Of a DNA stretch of 7,225 bases, positions 6,450 through 7,225 are shown in pieces. The stretch lies in contig JAZUNG010000042.1 in NCBI GenBank assembly GCA_045604025.1, positions 1 through 7,225 on the forward strand, read 5' to 3'. How positions within the stretch are numbered: position 1 is the first letter of the stretch; every line of letters begins with the position of its first letter. Made by a program: the position numbers and the translations under genes. Origin of the DNA: RGIG5612 sp045604025. GTDB lineage: Bacteria; Bacillota; Clostridia; Lachnospirales; Lachnospiraceae. A model generated the notes under the pieces. That model searched no databases. It was given only the letters and a program-made list of their open reading frames with translations, and was not told the origin of the DNA.

Positions 6450-7225
6450 TTATCTGCCAAATCCGTTCGGATAACAGCGGTGCATGGTCTTCTCTATTGC
6501 TTCTTCCAGACCGCCGCGTCCGAAGCCGAGTATTCGGGAGTTTTCCTCGATAACTTCTTCCGGGATATAGATCTCATATGACATGATATCTTTCATCATC
6601 CTGCCGAGGTCGAGTCCCGCTTCGTTACCTTTTCTGGCTTCTTTTCTGGCCAGACTGTTGGCTCCCATGGCACAGATCGATGCTGCCGGCTGGATCACGG
6701 GTTTCTTCAGGCCCAATCCCTTTTCAAACTCTTTTATCATCCATCTGAAAGGTTTGTTTACATCGCCGACAGGATACCTTTCTCCGTGCACACCGTTTTC
6801 GATCGCGCCTATCATAGCCTCTCCGACATGCTCTACAGCGATCATCGTAGTGCCGCCCTTCGGAAAGAAGATAGCCGGATAGTGGAAGAATCTCTCAATA
6901 TAAACATCCTTCCATATCGGCATACGCTCAGGCATCGCCCCAAATATATATGGAAGCTCGAGGACCATTACGTCCATTCCGCCGTTTGCCGCACCACCTC
7001 CTGACTCTTCAAACAATGTCTGCGCCTGTTCAACGCGGCTTCTGACATATGGATGATATTTGGCCAGTCCTTTCTCCGGAAACAGACGGTCAAAATAGGC
7101 AAAGTAGGAATTGTTGACGGCGCTGCGTTTCACACCTGCACGTCTGGCTGCACGGAAAACCTTGGAAGCATCGGTCACCAGGTGTCTGTGAAAGAACTCA
7201 TATGACGGAGCCTTGGGTGTGATCC
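6450..7225 (-). CDS. NAD-dependent epimerase/dehydratase-like protein (extended SDR), 5' end outside the window
   Basis: The reading frame stays open to the window edge. 257 residues are visible, and the N-terminal Rossmann nucleotide-binding motif must lie beyond 7225. A GTG at 7178 lies in frame but is internal: the sequence before it (FFHRHLVTDASKVFRAARRAGVKR) reads as the helix and strand that precede the active site in extended SDRs. The active-site region is NNSYFAYF followed by HPYVRSR, where Y59 of the visible part (7047-7049) is the likely catalytic tyrosine. The usual YxxxK lysine is arginine here (YVRSR, 7035-7037). Later motifs fit the family: LELPYIFGAMPERMPIW, then a substrate-side half with VEHVGEAMIGAIE and YPVGD. 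The visible C terminus ends NGFGR. This would be a cytoplasmic NAD(P)-dependent enzyme acting on a sugar nucleotide or related substrate; the exact reaction cannot be read from the sequence. It is the last gene of its transcript, since a terminator follows 21 bases after the stop. Confidence 0.85.
   Translation of the reverse strand, partial: ITPKAPSYEFFHRHLVTDASKVFRAARRAGVKRSAVNNSYFAYFDRLFPEKGLAKYHPYVRSRVEQAQTLFEESGGGAANGGMDVMVLELPYIFGAMPERMPIWKDVYIERFFHYPAIFFPKGGTTMIAVEHVGEAMIGAIENGVHGERYPVGDVNKPFRWMIKEFEKGLGLKKPVIQPAASICAMGANSLARKEARKGNEAGLDLGRMMKDIMSYEIYIPEEVIEENSRILGFGRGGLEEAIEKTMHRCYPNGFGR

Noticed and set aside
6450..7178. Treating the GTG at 7178 as the real start of the epimerase-like gene
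   Set aside because: The frame stays open upstream to the window edge, and the sequence before the GTG is coherent SDR sequence. The N-terminal cofactor domain would be missing if it started there.

Overview
The window is chromosome-like DNA of moderate GC content. It suggests a Gram-positive, probably gut-dwelling Clostridia-type bacterium (Lachnospiraceae or Ruminococcaceae-like). Three things point there: an AAGGAGG ribosome binding site, simple hairpin-plus-U-tract terminators, and a secreted giant protease built from a subtilisin catalytic unit, a dockerin, Big_2 Ig-like domains and 20-residue choline-binding-type wall repeats. The taxonomic call is inference.

Both genes lie on the minus strand, so they read right to left. 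At the right edge (7225 to 6450) is the 3' part of a gene for an extended-SDR NAD-dependent epimerase/dehydratase-like enzyme. Its start lies outside the window, and a strong hairpin terminator (6387-6428) follows its stop. Next comes a short AT-rich spacer with a plausible sigma-A promoter (6325-6353). Then one very large gene (6252 to 163, 2029 aa) fills most of the window. It ends in its own hairpin terminator (74-107), so it looks monocistronic.

The large protein reads, from N to C terminus: Sec signal peptide; I9-like propeptide; S8 catalytic domain of the lactocepin/C5a-peptidase type with an inserted PA domain and an intact D211/H292/N399/S661 set; an Fn3_5-like domain interrupted by a complete two-loop type I dockerin; further beta-sandwich domains; a first Big_2 domain; a roughly 250-residue region that looks like a beta-propeller; a cohesin-like domain; a second Big_2 domain; and nine 20-residue cell-wall-binding repeats. 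The inferred role is an extracellular endopeptidase held non-covalently on the cell surface. The dockerin and cohesin-like modules offer possible protein-protein docking.

There is no sign of a CRISPR array, transposon, phage gene, tRNA or rRNA. The most unusual content is the protein architecture (an internal dockerin inside a beta-sandwich plus a cohesin-like module in the same chain) and the patchy base composition that follows the modules.
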